From contig NZ_AXWW01000029.1 of the NCBI RefSeq assembly GCF_000482865.1, positions 45,750-109,749 on the forward strand: a stretch of DNA of 64,000 bases. Reading direction: 5' to 3'. Source of the stretch: Actinokineospora inagensis DSM 44258 (lineage in GTDB: Bacteria > Actinomycetota > Actinomycetes > Mycobacteriales > Pseudonocardiaceae). The notes below the pieces were generated by a model. The model made no database searches. It saw nothing but the letters and a program-made list of their open reading frames with translations, and had not been told where the DNA came from. Made by a program: the position numbers and the translations under genes. Below are positions 1 through 9,889 of the stretch, in pieces. Numbering within the stretch: position 1 is the stretch's first letter; each line of letters begins with the position of its first letter.

Positions 1-119
1 GAAGACCGATCTGGATGTCCATGGTCCCTCCTTCCGCTCGACGTCCGACACGGACAAGAATCGCGCATCCGGCCGAAACGCGTCGGAAGTTGTCCACAGG
101 CTCCGGGGAGGACCTTGAT

Positions 120-512
120 ATGCAGGCGAGTGGGACGTTCACAGTGGACGCGTGGGAGCCGGAAACCCCGTACGACCAGCACGACGGCATCGACCTGGGC
201 CACACCACACTGCGCAAGACGTTCGCCGGTGACCTGGTCGGCACCAGCGAGGTGCACATGGTGTCGGCCATGGTTGCCGGTACGCGGTCAGCCGCCTACG
301 GCGCGATCGAGCGGGTCGATGGCACCCTGGCGGGCCGCACCGGCACCTTCGTGCTCCAGCACTCCGCGACCGCCACGGCTGACAGCCAGTCGTTGACCAT
401 CACCGTGGTGCCGGACACCGGAACGGGTGAGCTGACCGGGATCGCGGGCACGCTGACCATCGACCGCACCGACGGTCAGCACAACTGGACCTTCGACTAC
501 ACGATCGGCTGA
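120..512 (+). CDS. DUF3224 domain-containing protein
   Basis: A 130-residue small cytosolic protein of the DUF3224 family (an allene-oxide-cyclase-like beta-barrel fold). Visible family features are the N-terminal [14 protein letters not shown] strand, a central segment on substrate-like polymer '[18 protein letters not shown]', and the terminal [20 protein letters not shown] chose the ATG at 120 because GGGGAGGA lies 7-14 bases upstream; the open frame extends further 5' but without family similarity. The gene converges on lepA with one base between the two stop codons. Biochemical function is unknown. The family call is from memory of the motif pattern. Confidence 0.85.
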   Translation: MQASGTFTVDAWEPETPYDQHDGIDLGHTTLRKTFAGDLVGTSEVHMVSAMVAGTRSAAYGAIERVDGTLAGRTGTFVLQHSATATADSQSLTITVVPDTGTGELTGIAGTLTIDRTDGQHNWTFDYTIG

Positions 513-513
513 G

Positions 514-2361
<1,848 letters not shown>

Positions 2362-2456
2362 TCAGGTCCTCGCATAATCAGGGGTGCCCCCATCGTCCCA
2401 TGCCCCGGCGCCGGGTTCGCCCGTTGCCCTGTATATGCCTGCTCGGTAATGTCGGG

Positions 2457-2753
2457 GTGGTGGCGACCACATTCACCGTGTTGGCCGAGCCGACCCGCAG
2501 GCGGATCCTCGACCTGTTGCGGGAGCGGCCGCGGTCGGTCGGCGAGCTGGTCGGGGCCCTGGGGCTGACCCAGCCGGGCACGTCCAAGCACCTGCGCGTG
2601 CTGCGCGAGGCAGGGCTGGTCCGGGTCCGCCGGGACGCCCAGACCCGCTGGTACGAACTGCGCGCGGAACCGCTCGCCGAGGTCGACGAGTGGTTGGCGC
2701 CCTACCGGCGGTTGTGGTCGAGCGGCATCCACCACCTGGACGCGGTGGACTAG
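2457..2753 (+). CDS. ArsR-family winged-helix transcriptional regulator
   Basis: A 98-residue DNA-binding repressor of the ArsR/SmtB fold. Residues 5-75 carry the typical LAEPTRRRILDLL helix, the recognition segment LTQPGTSKHLRVLREAGLV, and the wing RVRRDAQTRWYELR. No metal-binding cysteine pair is visible, so it belongs to the non-metal subgroup that often controls SRPBCC or glyoxalase-type neighbours. The start is a GTG at 2457 (GTG at 2460 is equally possible); the open frame continues upstream but loses similarity. It converges on the VOC-family gene that follows. The regulated target is not evident. Confidence 0.85.
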   Translation: MVATTFTVLAEPTRRRILDLLRERPRSVGELVGALGLTQPGTSKHLRVLREAGLVRVRRDAQTRWYELRAEPLAEVDEWLAPYRRLWSSGIHHLDAVD

Positions 2754-2762
2754 CCGGATTGC

Positions 2763-3143
2763 TCAGGGTGTGCGCGAGTCCAGCCGCATCGGGTGATCGG
2801 CGGGAACCTCGACGAGCACGATCCGCACCCCGTCCGGGTCGGCCAGCCACGCCTCCCGCAGCCCCCACGGCTCCAGCCTGGGCTCACGTGCCAACTCGAC
2901 GCCCCGGTCCGCCAGTTCCGCCGCCGTCGCCGCGAGGTCGCGCACCTGCAGCCACAGCGCGAGGTCGGGGCTCGCCGCCGAACCGCCCTGGCCGGAGAGC
3001 TCCAGGTAGCCGCCGCCGAGGAAGAACACGGTGCCGCCCGGGAACTCGCGGAACACCGCCAGCCCCAGTCCGTCGCGGTAGAACGCCAGGGATCGGTCAC
3101 GGTCGCGCGGGTGGACGATCACCCGGCAGCTCAGGAACTCCAC
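2763..3143 (-). CDS. VOC family protein (glyoxalase/bleomycin-resistance fold)
   Basis: A 126-residue vicinal-oxygen-chelate protein. The N-terminal beta-alpha-beta module carries FLSCRVIVHPRDRDRSLAFYRD, and the C-terminal module carries ADPDGVRIVLVEVP, a hallmark of the fold. Such proteins act on small molecules (lactoylglutathione-type lyases, dioxygenases, drug binding); the substrate cannot be told here. I chose the GTG at 3143 because the family begins with the EFLSCRV strand, although the open frame extends 162 bases further. It converges with the ArsR gene, and the shared promoter region lies on the side of the MazF-like gene. Confidence 0.85.
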   Translation of the reverse strand: MEFLSCRVIVHPRDRDRSLAFYRDGLGLAVFREFPGGTVFFLGGGYLELSGQGGSAASPDLALWLQVRDLAATAAELADRGVELAREPRLEPWGLREAWLADPDGVRIVLVEVPADHPMRLDSRTP

Positions 3144-3225
3144 ACCTACCAGTACTACCGACCGGTCCGCGACACCGCAGCGCAAACTCTGCGCGGGGTG
3201 CCCAACCGGCATTACGCTCCCAGCC

Positions 3226-3663
3226 GTGCGAACCTCCTCAGACGACCCGCGTCCCGCGACCGGCGCGGTGTGGCAGGTGCCCACGAGCGACCGCCCGGAC
3301 AGCATCAGCTACGCCCCCGACCTCGACGGCGACGCCGACCCCGGCGAGATCGTGTGGGCCTGGGTGCCCTTCGAGGACGACCCGGAGCGCGGTAAGGACC
3401 GGCCGCTGCTGGTCGTCGGCAGGCACGGGGCGACACTGCGGGCGCTGATGCTGACCAGCAAGCAGCCGCACCACCACGCCGACCACGACTGGCTGGAGCT
3501 GGGCGCGGGCGGCTGGGACCAGGACGCCCGGGTGTCCTACCTGCGGTTGGACCGGCTGTTCGAGCTCGGCGAGCACGACATCCGGCGGGAGGGCTCGATC
3601 CTGGAGCCGGACCGGTTCGCCCTGGTCGCCGACGCCCTGCGCGACCGCTACGGGTGGCGCTGA
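3226..3663 (+). CDS. PemK/MazF-like protein
   Basis: A 145-residue protein with the SH3-like MazF/PemK fold. Residues 40-70 show GEIVWAWVPFEDDPERGKDRPLLVV, the family signature in which the GKxRP segment precedes the core strand. MazF toxins are mRNA interferases, but this actinobacterial branch usually stands alone with no recognisable antitoxin, and none is seen here. It starts at GTG 3226. The last 16 bases overlap the 3' end of the convergent membrane-protein gene. A toxin role is inferred from the fold only; it could be a domesticated member. Confidence 0.72.
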   Translation: MRTSSDDPRPATGAVWQVPTSDRPDSISYAPDLDGDADPGEIVWAWVPFEDDPERGKDRPLLVVGRHGATLRALMLTSKQPHHHADHDWLELGAGGWDQDARVSYLRLDRLFELGEHDIRREGSILEPDRFALVADALRDRYGWR

Positions 3664-4145
3664 CCGCCCGACTCGATGACGCTGCGGCTGCGCGCCATCC
3701 GACGGATGGCGTTGACCAGGCACAGCGCCGCCATGACGACCACGAGGCCGCAGAACACGCCGACCGGCCACTCGTAGTTCTCGGCCAGCTCCCAGGTCTC
3801 CTTGACGGCCAGGAACAGGCCGCCCGTGCCGACGAACATCCACGCCGCGCCGGTGTCGATGAACCACACGAGTTGGCCGCGCTGCTCGGGGGACAGGGCC
3901 GCCATCACCATCGCGCGCTGCCGCTCGGAGCGGCGCCTGCCCAGCCAGTACCGGACCGGCGGCAGCAGCCACCACCAGGGCGAGACCTTCGGCAACCGTT
4001 CGACATCGGCTCGGGCGGACTCGAACTCCTCCTGCTCGAGATTCTGCTCGTTGAGTTCGAGGGCGGCTTGGTAGACGGGTCCCGCGACCAGCAGCCAGGC
4101 GCCGAAGAAGCCGAACCAGGCGATCACCGAATGCACGCGGTACAA
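3648..4145 (-). CDS. Small membrane protein of unknown function
   Basis: A 165-residue protein I do not recognise. Three hydrophobic stretches look like membrane helices: residues ~7-26 (WFGFFGAWLLVAGPVY), ~100-117 (WMFVGTGGLFLAV) and ~128-150 (GVFCGLVVVMAALCLVNAI). They are separated by a charged cytosolic loop rich in Glu and Arg. It ends inside the 3' end of the convergent MazF-like gene and lies just downstream of the HTH-metallopeptidase gene on the same strand (24-base gap), so co-transcription is possible. No catalytic motif is visible. Confidence 0.7.
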   Translation of the reverse strand: MYRVHSVIAWFGFFGAWLLVAGPVYQAALELNEQNLEQEEFESARADVERLPKVSPWWWLLPPVRYWLGRRRSERQRAMVMAALSPEQRGQLVWFIDTGAAWMFVGTGGLFLAVKETWELAENYEWPVGVFCGLVVVMAALCLVNAIRRMARSRSVIESGGQRHP

Positions 4146-4169
4146 CCTGCCACGGACGAACCGGACACG

Positions 4170-5303
4170 CTAGACGAGCCGCAGTACCGGTTTGTGTTCG
4201 CGCACTCCGAGCAGTTGCCTGGTACGCGGCACGCTCCACGCCAGTTCGTGTGCCAAGTCCGGGACGGACAGTCCTGACAGGGTGAACGCCTCGGACAGCA
4301 GAACCGGTTGCTCCCCGGGGTAACCGCCAAGAGGGTCTGGCGCAAACCCGGGCTGTTCCTTGAGTTCGTTAAGACGCTGGTAGGCCCGTCCGGCTGAAGA
4401 GTCCGACAGCAGTCCCAGCTCGCGACAGCGGTATACGAGCGAGTGCACTGAGACGCCCCACACGTCCCGTAGTTGCGACAACCTGCGTAGGTCGAGCCGC
4501 TTGGGCAGCTCTGGGCCGATCGATGCGCGGGGGGTGAGGAATTCCGCCGCGAACGCGTTGGCCTCACGTTCCTGAGTGGAGTCACCGGGAGTGGTTTCTC
4601 CGTGCAGGACAAGGTGACCCAGTTCGTGCGCCGCACTGAACCGGTGTCGGTAGACGTCGTCGGTGAGGTTGGGGGTCAACACGATGACGGGACGGGGCAG
4701 CACGGACGTCGAAAACGCGTCAACCGTGCGGAGATCCTCGTCGCGCTCGGGCGTGTGCACGACGATGCCGTGCGCTTCCAGTCGTCGCACGAGGTGGGTC
4801 ACCGGGCCGGCGCCGAGCCCCCACGCGGCTCTTAGCGCGCGCGCTGCCTCGGCGGGACGGCCGGGCAACTCCGGGTGGATTTCCCCACCGGCGAAACCAG
4901 GGAGATTGACCAACGGGAGCTGCACACGCTTCTCCAGCGCATAGGTCAACTCCCAGACCTGCTCGGTTAGCGCTACCGCCTTCGCTCGCTGGTACGCGCG
5001 TGTGCTGCGCAAGCTGCGGAAGTGCGCGGACGAGGGATCCAGACGCGCTAAGGGCCTCCCAGCTAGGAAGAAGGACAGCGGTACCTCAAGCGCGTTGGCC
5101 AACCGCGGCAGTAGATCCGGGCGAGGACGATTGGTTCCCATCTCGTACTGGCTCACCGCCGCGGGAGTGACACCGAGTTGCTCAGCCAACCAGCGCTTGG
5201 TTTTCCCCGTCAGATTGCGCGCCTGGGTGAGCCGGGCCGGGTCGAATGCCTCGTGCACGGCGGCGGGTGAAGGTGTTCCTGTCAGCCTGGTGTGCTCACT
5301 CAT
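4170..5303 (-). CDS. XRE-type HTH regulator fused to ImmA/IrrE metallopeptidase
   Basis: A 377-residue two-domain protein. Residues ~27-80 form an XRE/Cro helix-turn-helix (LAEQLGVTPAAVSQYEMGTNRPRP). A linker follows, then a zinc peptidase domain with HELGH at 226-230 and a second glutamate motif (EREANAFAAEF) at ~247-257. The layout is that of phage-repressor-cleaving ImmA and Deinococcus IrrE. ATG 5303 is chosen because it overlaps the upstream gene's stop by 8 bases and MSEHT leads into the HTH. Translation is probably coupled to the upstream gene. Likely a self-regulating sensor or antitoxin-like factor whose partner is that upstream gene. Confidence 0.88.
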   Translation of the reverse strand: MSEHTRLTGTPSPAAVHEAFDPARLTQARNLTGKTKRWLAEQLGVTPAAVSQYEMGTNRPRPDLLPRLANALEVPLSFFLAGRPLARLDPSSAHFRSLRSTRAYQRAKAVALTEQVWELTYALEKRVQLPLVNLPGFAGGEIHPELPGRPAEAARALRAAWGLGAGPVTHLVRRLEAHGIVVHTPERDEDLRTVDAFSTSVLPRPVIVLTPNLTDDVYRHRFSAAHELGHLVLHGETTPGDSTQEREANAFAAEFLTPRASIGPELPKRLDLRRLSQLRDVWGVSVHSLVYRCRELGLLSDSSAGRAYQRLNELKEQPGFAPDPLGGYPGEQPVLLSEAFTLSGLSVPDLAHELAWSVPRTRQLLGVREHKPVLRLV

Positions 5304-6012
5304 CGCCGTCCGCTGCGTCACTGTGGTCAGGTTCCGGTTCCGCGGCGGGGTGTTCGGTGGCGGCCCCGCGCGGACGGAGGTCAAGGCTAGGCTGCGCACC
5401 CTGGGTGAAGGTGGCGGCGTCCACGACCGACCCGATCGGGGTGCCACCCAGGTCGATCCTCTCCGGCGCCCAGAGCAGCCTGCCGTCGTCGTCCAACGCG
5501 GACGCGACGCCCCACCACGCGCCGAGGACCTCGTCGCTGTCGGCGTTCGCGGCGTAGGCGACGTAAACCACGGTCAGGTTCGACGCTAAGTCCACATCCA
5601 ACTCGTCGAACAGGGTGACCGGCGGCCGCACGCCCTGCTCACGGGACACCTGGCGCGGGATCTTGGCGTCGAGCCTGGCCAGGGTGACCGGCGTCTGCAG
5701 CGAGTCGGCGAACCGGAACGGGATGATCACGCGGCCGTTGACCACCGCCAACGTGTACGGCGCGCCCTTGGGGTGGAACGGCTCATACCCGGGCAGACCC
5801 GCGAACTGCTCGGCGAAGAGGCGGTGACGGGCGACCCAGGCACTGCCGTACGGGTGGTTGTCGACAACACCGACACCGCGGCCCGCCTCGCCCACCGTGC
5901 GCGCGGCCCGCTGTCCCAGCGTCAGACCCGCGGCCACGCACCGGACCACCTCGACGGCCTGCGCCCCGAACTGCTCGACCGCCCAACTCGACGGCGTGAT
6001 CACACCGGCCAC
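5296..6012 (-). CDS. Uncharacterised protein paired with the HTH-ImmA/IrrE gene
   Basis: A 238-residue soluble protein I do not recognise. GTG 6012 is preceded by GGGAGGG (6017-6023). An N-terminal segment PSSWAVEQFGAQAVEVVRCVAAGLTLG looks helical. The central PGYEPFHPKGAPYTLAVVNGRV-type strands and the motif AYAANADSDEVLGAWWGVAS look like an alpha/beta domain. The last ~30 residues are acidic and probably disordered. There is no signal peptide or membrane helix. Its stop overlaps the metallopeptidase start, so the two form an operon; a toxin/antitoxin-like or substrate/peptidase relationship is conceivable but unproved. Confidence 0.65.
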   Translation of the reverse strand: MAGVITPSSWAVEQFGAQAVEVVRCVAAGLTLGQRAARTVGEAGRGVGVVDNHPYGSAWVARHRLFAEQFAGLPGYEPFHPKGAPYTLAVVNGRVIIPFRFADSLQTPVTLARLDAKIPRQVSREQGVRPPVTLFDELDVDLASNLTVVYVAYAANADSDEVLGAWWGVASALDDDGRLLWAPERIDLGGTPIGSVVDAATFTQGAQPSLDLRPRGAATEHPAAEPEPDHSDAADGDE

Positions 6013-6061
6013 GACACCCTCCCGCGAACGTGACTTACGCGACGTCGTCCACAGTAGCACT

Positions 6062-6080
6062 TCAGCTTAACTTCTCAGCT
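6062..6080. promoter_or_regulatory. Direct repeat TCAGCT x2, possible XRE operator
   Basis: The hexamer TCAGCT occurs at 6062-6067 and 6075-6080, 13 bases apart, directly upstream of the GTG start of the leftward HTH-ImmA/IrrE operon. Direct or inverted half-sites in this position are typical for autoregulating XRE proteins, but two hexamers can also arise by chance. Confidence 0.25.
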
Positions 6081-6123
6081 CATTTATCCCACTTGATGCA
6101 CGCGAGTCGCCCTCCGGCCAGAA

Positions 6124-6139
6124 AAAGTGATATCACTTT
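6124..6139. promoter_or_regulatory. Perfect 16-bp palindrome, probable operator of the SPFH operon
   Basis: AAAGTGATATCACTTT is a perfect dyad, strikingly AT-rich in this GC-rich genome. It ends 30 bases before the ATG of the SPFH gene, where a repressor would block the promoter or early transcription. Candidate binders are the ribbon-helix-helix protein encoded second in that operon, the divergent XRE-ImmA protein, or an unlinked GntR/YtrA-type regulator. Which one binds is unknown. Confidence 0.6.
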
Positions 6140-6169
6140 GCTAATCCAGAGCTAGCCCAAGGGGGACTC

Positions 6170-7114
6170 ATGAACGCCACCCACGTCGAACACCCGCTGA
6201 TGCCCGCGCCGCACGTCCGCGAACGGCCCGCGTTCGGCGCGGCGGGACTGCCGATCGCCTTGGCCGCCTTCGTGCTCGGGCTGGCGGGCCTCGCGCTGAT
6301 CGCGACCGGCCTGGCGGTGGTCACCGACCACCTCGGCGGCGCCCACGGACTGGGGGTGGCCGCGATCGTCGTCGGGGTGCTCGTCACGATGGGCGCGGGC
6401 CTCACCGGGGGCGGTCTGGTGGTGGTCGCCCCCGGCGAGGCCAGGGTCGTGCAGTTCCTCGGCCGCTACACCGGCACCGTGCGGCTCGACGGGCTGCGCT
6501 GGGTCAACCCGTTCACCACCCGGCTCAAGGTGTCCACCCGGATCCGCAACCACGAGACCGCCGTCATGAAGGTCAACGACGCCGAGGGCAACCCGATCGA
6601 GATCGCCGCCGTCGTCGTGTGGCAGGTCCAGGACACCGCCCGCGCCATGTTCGAGGTGGACAACTTCGTCGGGTTCGTCGCCATCCAGACCGAGACCGCG
6701 GTCCGGCACATCGCCGTCACCTACCCGTACGACTCGCACGGCGCCGAGAACACGCTCTCGCTGCGGGACAACGCCGAGGAGATCACCCAGCGGCTCTCCG
6801 CCGAGATCGCCGCCAGGGTCGAGGCCGCCGGGGTCGGCGTGATCGAGTCGCGGATCACCCACCTCGCGTACGCCCCGGAGATCGCGGGCGCCATGCTGCG
6901 CAGGCAGCAGGCTGGCGCGGTGGTCGCGGCCCGGCAGCGGATCGTGGAGGGCGCGGTCGGCATGGTCGAGCTCGCCCTGGACCGGCTGGCCAGCCGCGAG
7001 GTGGTCGACCTGGACGAGGAGCGCAAGGCGGCGATGGTGAGCAACCTGCTGGTGGTGCTGTGCGGTGACCGTGACGCGAGTCCGATCGTCAACGCGGGTT
7101 CGCTCTACCACTGA
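6170..7114 (+). CDS. SPFH/band-7 membrane protein
   Basis: A 314-residue stomatin/prohibitin/flotillin-family protein. Two hydrophobic segments (about residues 24-45 and 58-80) anchor it in the membrane. The SPFH core follows: [20 protein letters not shown], then [34 protein letters not shown], and a C-terminal helical region ending in [17 protein letters not shown]. Such proteins form ring-shaped membrane scaffolds in functional microdomains. ATG 6170 has GGGGGA 5 bases upstream. The stop overlaps the next start by one base (TGATG), so the pair is translationally coupled. A 16-bp palindrome precedes it. Confidence 0.9.
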   Translation: MNATHVEHPLMPAPHVRERPAFGAAGLPIALAAFVLGLAGLALIATGLAVVTDHLGGAHGLGVAAIVVGVLVTMGAGLTGGGLVVVAPGEARVVQFLGRYTGTVRLDGLRWVNPFTTRLKVSTRIRNHETAVMKVNDAEGNPIEIAAVVVWQVQDTARAMFEVDNFVGFVAIQTETAVRHIAVTYPYDSHGAENTLSLRDNAEEITQRLSAEIAARVEAAGVGVIESRITHLAYAPEIAGAMLRRQQAGAVVAARQRIVEGAVGMVELALDRLASREVVDLDEERKAAMVSNLLVVLCGDRDASPIVNAGSLYH

Positions 7115-7320
7115 TGGCCGAGCGGAAGAAGGTCCTGCTCCGGCTGGACCCGGCCGTGCACGACGCGGTGGCCCGGTGGGCGGGCGACGAGCTGCGCAGC
7201 ACCAACGCGCAGATCGAGTTCATGCTCCGCCGGGCCCTCGCCGAGGCCGGACGGCTCCCGGACGCCGCGGGTGGTCTGCCCAGGCGGGGGCGGCCCGCGA
7301 AGGAACGGCCCGAGGAGTAG
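7114..7320 (+). CDS. Small ribbon-helix-helix (Arc/MetJ-like) protein
   Basis: A 68-residue protein with the RHH pattern: an N-terminal strand [19 protein letters not shown], then helix [18 protein letters not shown], then a short basic/proline tail. RHH dimers bind short palindromes, and antitoxins of the HicB/Arc type look similar. Its ATG overlaps the SPFH stop codon, so the two proteins are made together. I infer that it may autoregulate the operon through the dyad at 6124-6139. An alternative is that it is a small accessory factor of the SPFH scaffold. Confidence 0.78.
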   Translation: MAERKKVLLRLDPAVHDAVARWAGDELRSTNAQIEFMLRRALAEAGRLPDAAGGLPRRGRPAKERPEE

Positions 7321-7462
7321 CCGCCGGTCGCGGACTGTTAGCCTTGACCGTCGCGCCGTGCGGCACTCCGCCCAGGAGGAGACCTGCGCAAGCAGGGCCA
7401 CTGACCGGTCCCCGGTCCACACGCGGCGCGACGATCCGGTACTGACCTCGAGGAGAACCCCT

Positions 7463-7726
7463 ATGGCGAACATCAAGTCCCAGTTGAAGCGGATCAAGAC
7501 GAACGAGAAGGCGCGCCTGCGCAACAAGTCCGTCAAGTCCTCGGTCAAGACCGCGATCCGCAAGTTCCGCGAGGCCGCCGAGTCCGGCGACCAGGCCAAG
7601 GCCCAGGAGCTGCTGCAGGTCGCCAGCCGCAAGCTGGACAAGGCCGCAGGCAAGGGTGTCATCCACCCGAACCAGGCCGCCAACAAGAAGTCGGCCATGG
7701 CGCAGCGGGTCAACAAGCTCGGCTGA
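7463..7726 (+). CDS. rpsT: 30S ribosomal protein S20
   Basis: An 87-residue basic helical protein that binds 16S rRNA in the 30S body. [23 protein letters not shown] is the family N-terminus and [19 protein letters not shown] the C-terminus. AGGAG at 7451-7455 lies 7 bases before ATG 7463. A strong hairpin follows the stop. Position next to holA on the opposite strand matches other actinobacteria. The call is secure. Confidence 0.98.
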   Translation: MANIKSQLKRIKTNEKARLRNKSVKSSVKTAIRKFREAAESGDQAKAQELLQVASRKLDKAAGKGVIHPNQAANKKSAMAQRVNKLG

Positions 7727-7740
7727 GCCCAGACTCACAC

Positions 7741-7772
7741 GACGGCGCCGTCCCCGCGGGGGCGGCGCCGTC
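7741..7772 (+). terminator. Stem-loop terminator after rpsT
   Basis: The arms 7741-7750 (GACGGCGCCG) and 7763-7772 (CGGCGCCGTC) are perfectly complementary, and the enclosed CCCC/GGGG can extend the stem. There is no U-tract, as is common for actinobacterial terminators. It lies 15 bases past the rpsT stop. Confidence 0.75.
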
Positions 7773-7795
7773 GCTGTGTGCGCCAGACTGCCGAC

Positions 7796-8296
7796 ATGGA
7801 CCCGAAACCCACGTCGGCGGCGAGGACCTCGCTGTCGCACATCATGACCTCGGTGGACACCAACCTGCTCGGCACCGTCCACGGTGGAGTCATCATGAAA
7901 CTGGTCGACGACGTGGCGGGCGCCGTCGCCCAACGCCACGCGGGCGGCCCCGCCGTGACCGCGGCCATGGACGGCATGACCTTCCTGCACCCGGTCCGGG
8001 TAGGTGACCTCGTGCACGCCCACGCCCAGGTCAACTGGGCGGGCCGCTCGTCGATGGAGGTCGGGGTCCGCGTCCTCGCCGAGCCGTGGGACCGCGCGGG
8101 CGTCCCACCCACCCGCGTCGCCACCGCCTACCTGGTCTTCGTCGCCGTGGACGACCAGGGCGCCCCCCGCAGTGTCCCCCCGGTCGTCCCGGAGACCCCC
8201 GAGGACGAACGCCGCATGCGCGAGGCCGAGATCCGCCGTCACCACCGCCTCACCCGCCGCGACGAGATCCTGGCCAGCCGCACCGCCACCCACTGA
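7796..8296 (+). CDS. Acyl-CoA thioesterase, hotdog fold
   Basis: A 166-residue hotdog-fold thioesterase of the YciA/BACH type that hydrolyses acyl-CoA esters. The segment NLLGTVHGGVIMKLVDDVAG carries the family's central helix, with the Asp/Asn positions used in catalysis, and MTFLHPVRVGDLVHAHAQV is the following strand pair. The C-terminal 30 residues are highly charged. The ATG at 7796 is chosen because the homologous region begins just after it; a GTG at 7778 is in frame and cannot be excluded because neither has a clear ribosome site. The stop lies inside the left arm of a large inverted repeat. Confidence 0.85.
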   Translation: MDPKPTSAARTSLSHIMTSVDTNLLGTVHGGVIMKLVDDVAGAVAQRHAGGPAVTAAMDGMTFLHPVRVGDLVHAHAQVNWAGRSSMEVGVRVLAEPWDRAGVPPTRVATAYLVFVAVDDQGAPRSVPPVVPETPEDERRMREAEIRRHHRLTRRDEILASRTATH

Positions 8297-8630
8297 CCCA
8301 CCCCGCGCCAAGATCAACCGCCACAAGAGCCCCCGAATACACAGGGTAGGCAGGGAGGCCGACAAGATCGCCGCTGATGGCCACCGGCAACCGTGTTCGC
8401 GCCCGCCCGGACCTTTGCCTCGGCACCGTCGACCAAGGGCCAGCCACGGGACGGCGCAGGCAGGGCCCCGTCGACGGTGGCCGTCGAGTACGTCGGCATC
8501 ACCGTCACCACTCGCAGGCCCAGACCGCTCCGCGCGTCCCGGCTTCCCGATCTTGTCGGTCCCCGCGCCTACCCTGTGTATTCGGGGGCTCTTGTGGCGG
8601 TTGATCTTGGCGCGGGGGGTGGGTCAGTGG
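8290..8630. repeat. 341-bp inverted-repeat element between convergent genes
   Basis: Positions 8301-8370 and 8548-8617 are reverse complements over 70 bases with about four mismatches, all clustered in an 8-base patch. With a two-base offset the match continues outward through CCACTGACCCA (8290-8300) and TGGGTCAGTGG (8620-8630). The ~177-base centre has no coding frame I would support. The left arm includes the thioesterase stop codon, and the right arm ends 7 bases from the holA stop. It could fold as a huge bidirectional terminator, or be a MITE-like element. Confidence 0.85.
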
Positions 8631-8637
8631 GCGGCGG

Positions 8638-9615
8638 TCAGTCGCGGTCGTGGGCGCGGGCGAGGCGGAGGACGGCGCGTTCGAGGGCGTAGTCCGGGTC
8701 GGCGGCGACGCCCTTGACGTCGGCGTTGACCTCGGCGGCGGCGCGCATGGCTTCGGCGAGACCGGCGGGTTTCCAGCCGCGGGACTGGGCCAGCGCCTTC
8801 TTGACCTTCCAGGCGGGCATGCCGAGCTCGCCAGCGAGCTTGAACGGGTCGGCGCGGCCCGCGCCGGCGACCCTGGCGACGGTGCGGACCGCGTCGGCGA
8901 GGGCGTCGGCGACCAAGACGTGCGGGACGCCGAGCTGCATGGCCCAGCGGAGGGCCTCCATGGCGCCCGGGATGTCGCCGGTGATGGCCTTCTCGGCGAC
9001 GGCGAACCCGGTGACGTCGGCGCGGCCGCGGTGGTAGCGGCGGACCGCCTCCTCGGTGACCTCGCCCCCCGCGTCGGCGACGAGCTGCGCGGCGGCGGCC
9101 GCCAGCTCCCGCAGGTCCGAGCCGACCGAGTCGATCAGCGCGGCGACCGCGCGCGGGTCGGTCTTGCCGCCCGCGTGACGGATCTCGTTGCGCACGAACG
9201 CTTCCCGCTCGGCCGCCTTGGTGATCTTGGGGCACTCGGTGACGACGGCGCCCGCCTTCTTCATGGCGGCGACGATGTCCTTGCCCGCCTTGCGGCCGCC
9301 GCCGTTGTGCACGACGGTGAGGACGATCCCGTCGGCCGGGGCCTTGGCGTAGCCGATCACCAGGGCGGCGATGTCCTGGGTGGCGTCGTGCGCGGCGTCG
9401 AGGACGATCACCCGGCCCTCGGCGAACAGCGACGGGCTGACCATCTCGGCCAGTTCGGGGGCTGTGAGATCAACCACCCGGGTCCTGGTGAGGTCCGCGG
9501 CCGGGTCGGCCAGCCGGGCGGTGTCCAGCACGGCCCGGATGGCGCGCTCGACGAGCAGTTCCTCTTCTCCCAGCACCAGTTGCAGCGGCGGCGGGGTGAC
9601 CGCGGGGGAGTTCAC
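8638..9615 (-). CDS. holA: DNA polymerase III subunit delta
   Basis: A 325-residue clamp-loader delta subunit that opens the beta sliding clamp. The N-terminal LQLVLGEEELLVERAIRAVL segment, the central VVTECPKITKAAEREAFVRNEI and the helical SDLRELAAAAAQLVADAGGEVTEE region match the actinobacterial delta family. Length agrees with mycobacterial HolA. I prefer GTG 9615, since the extra upstream codons of the open frame are proline/arginine-rich without similarity. It is divergent from the riboswitch-controlled gene and close to comEC, as in mycobacteria. Confidence 0.93.
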   Translation of the reverse strand: MNSPAVTPPPLQLVLGEEELLVERAIRAVLDTARLADPAADLTRTRVVDLTAPELAEMVSPSLFAEGRVIVLDAAHDATQDIAALVIGYAKAPADGIVLTVVHNGGGRKAGKDIVAAMKKAGAVVTECPKITKAAEREAFVRNEIRHAGGKTDPRAVAALIDSVGSDLRELAAAAAQLVADAGGEVTEEAVRRYHRGRADVTGFAVAEKAITGDIPGAMEALRWAMQLGVPHVLVADALADAVRTVARVAGAGRADPFKLAGELGMPAWKVKKALAQSRGWKPAGLAEAMRAAAEVNADVKGVAADPDYALERAVLRLARAHDRD

Positions 9616-9750
9616 GCCCGCGATCCTGCCACGGTGGGCCGACGTGGGCGGTACCGGCGCGCGGCGGTCGCCCGCTGGCCGAGGGGGCCGCGCGTGCCGT
9701 ACCGTTGCCGTCACGTCTTAGGCCCAGGCCTGGGCGACAACTGAATACCG

Positions 9751-9880
9751 CTCATCCAGAGGGGCAGAGGGATCGGCCCGAAGAAGCCCCGGCAACCGGC
9801 GTACGCGCCACTTCCTCATCGCGAGGAGGCGGACGACCACGGTGCCAATTCCGACCCGCGTAGCGGGATAGATGAGGAGA
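9751..9880 (+). promoter_or_regulatory. SAM-I (S-box) riboswitch
   Basis: This is a complete S-box aptamer. P1 forms from CTCATC (9751-9756) and GATGAG (9871-9876). AGAGGGGCAGAGGGAUCGG and GCCCGAAGAAGCCCCGGCAACC form P2 with the kink-turn and conserved core. GGUGCCAAUUCC (9841-9852) is the J3/4 signature, and GAUAGAUGAGGA closes the structure. The 3' strand of P1 runs into GAGGAG, the apparent ribosome site of the downstream gene, which suggests translational control: SAM binding stabilises P1 and hides the site. No separate terminator hairpin with a U-run is seen. Confidence 0.93.
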
Positions 9881-9889
9881 CACCTCGCG

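Noticed and set aside
9722..9735. GCCCAGGCCTGGGC palindrome upstream of the riboswitch
   Set aside because: It is a perfect 14-bp dyad but lies before the aptamer, and I cannot tie it to a promoter, operator or terminator; in GC-rich DNA such short dyads are common.
9872..9889. ATG 9872 as start of the threonine-synthase-like protein
   Set aside because: It sits inside the P1 strand of the riboswitch with no ribosome site; ATG 9890 follows GAGGAG at normal spacing.
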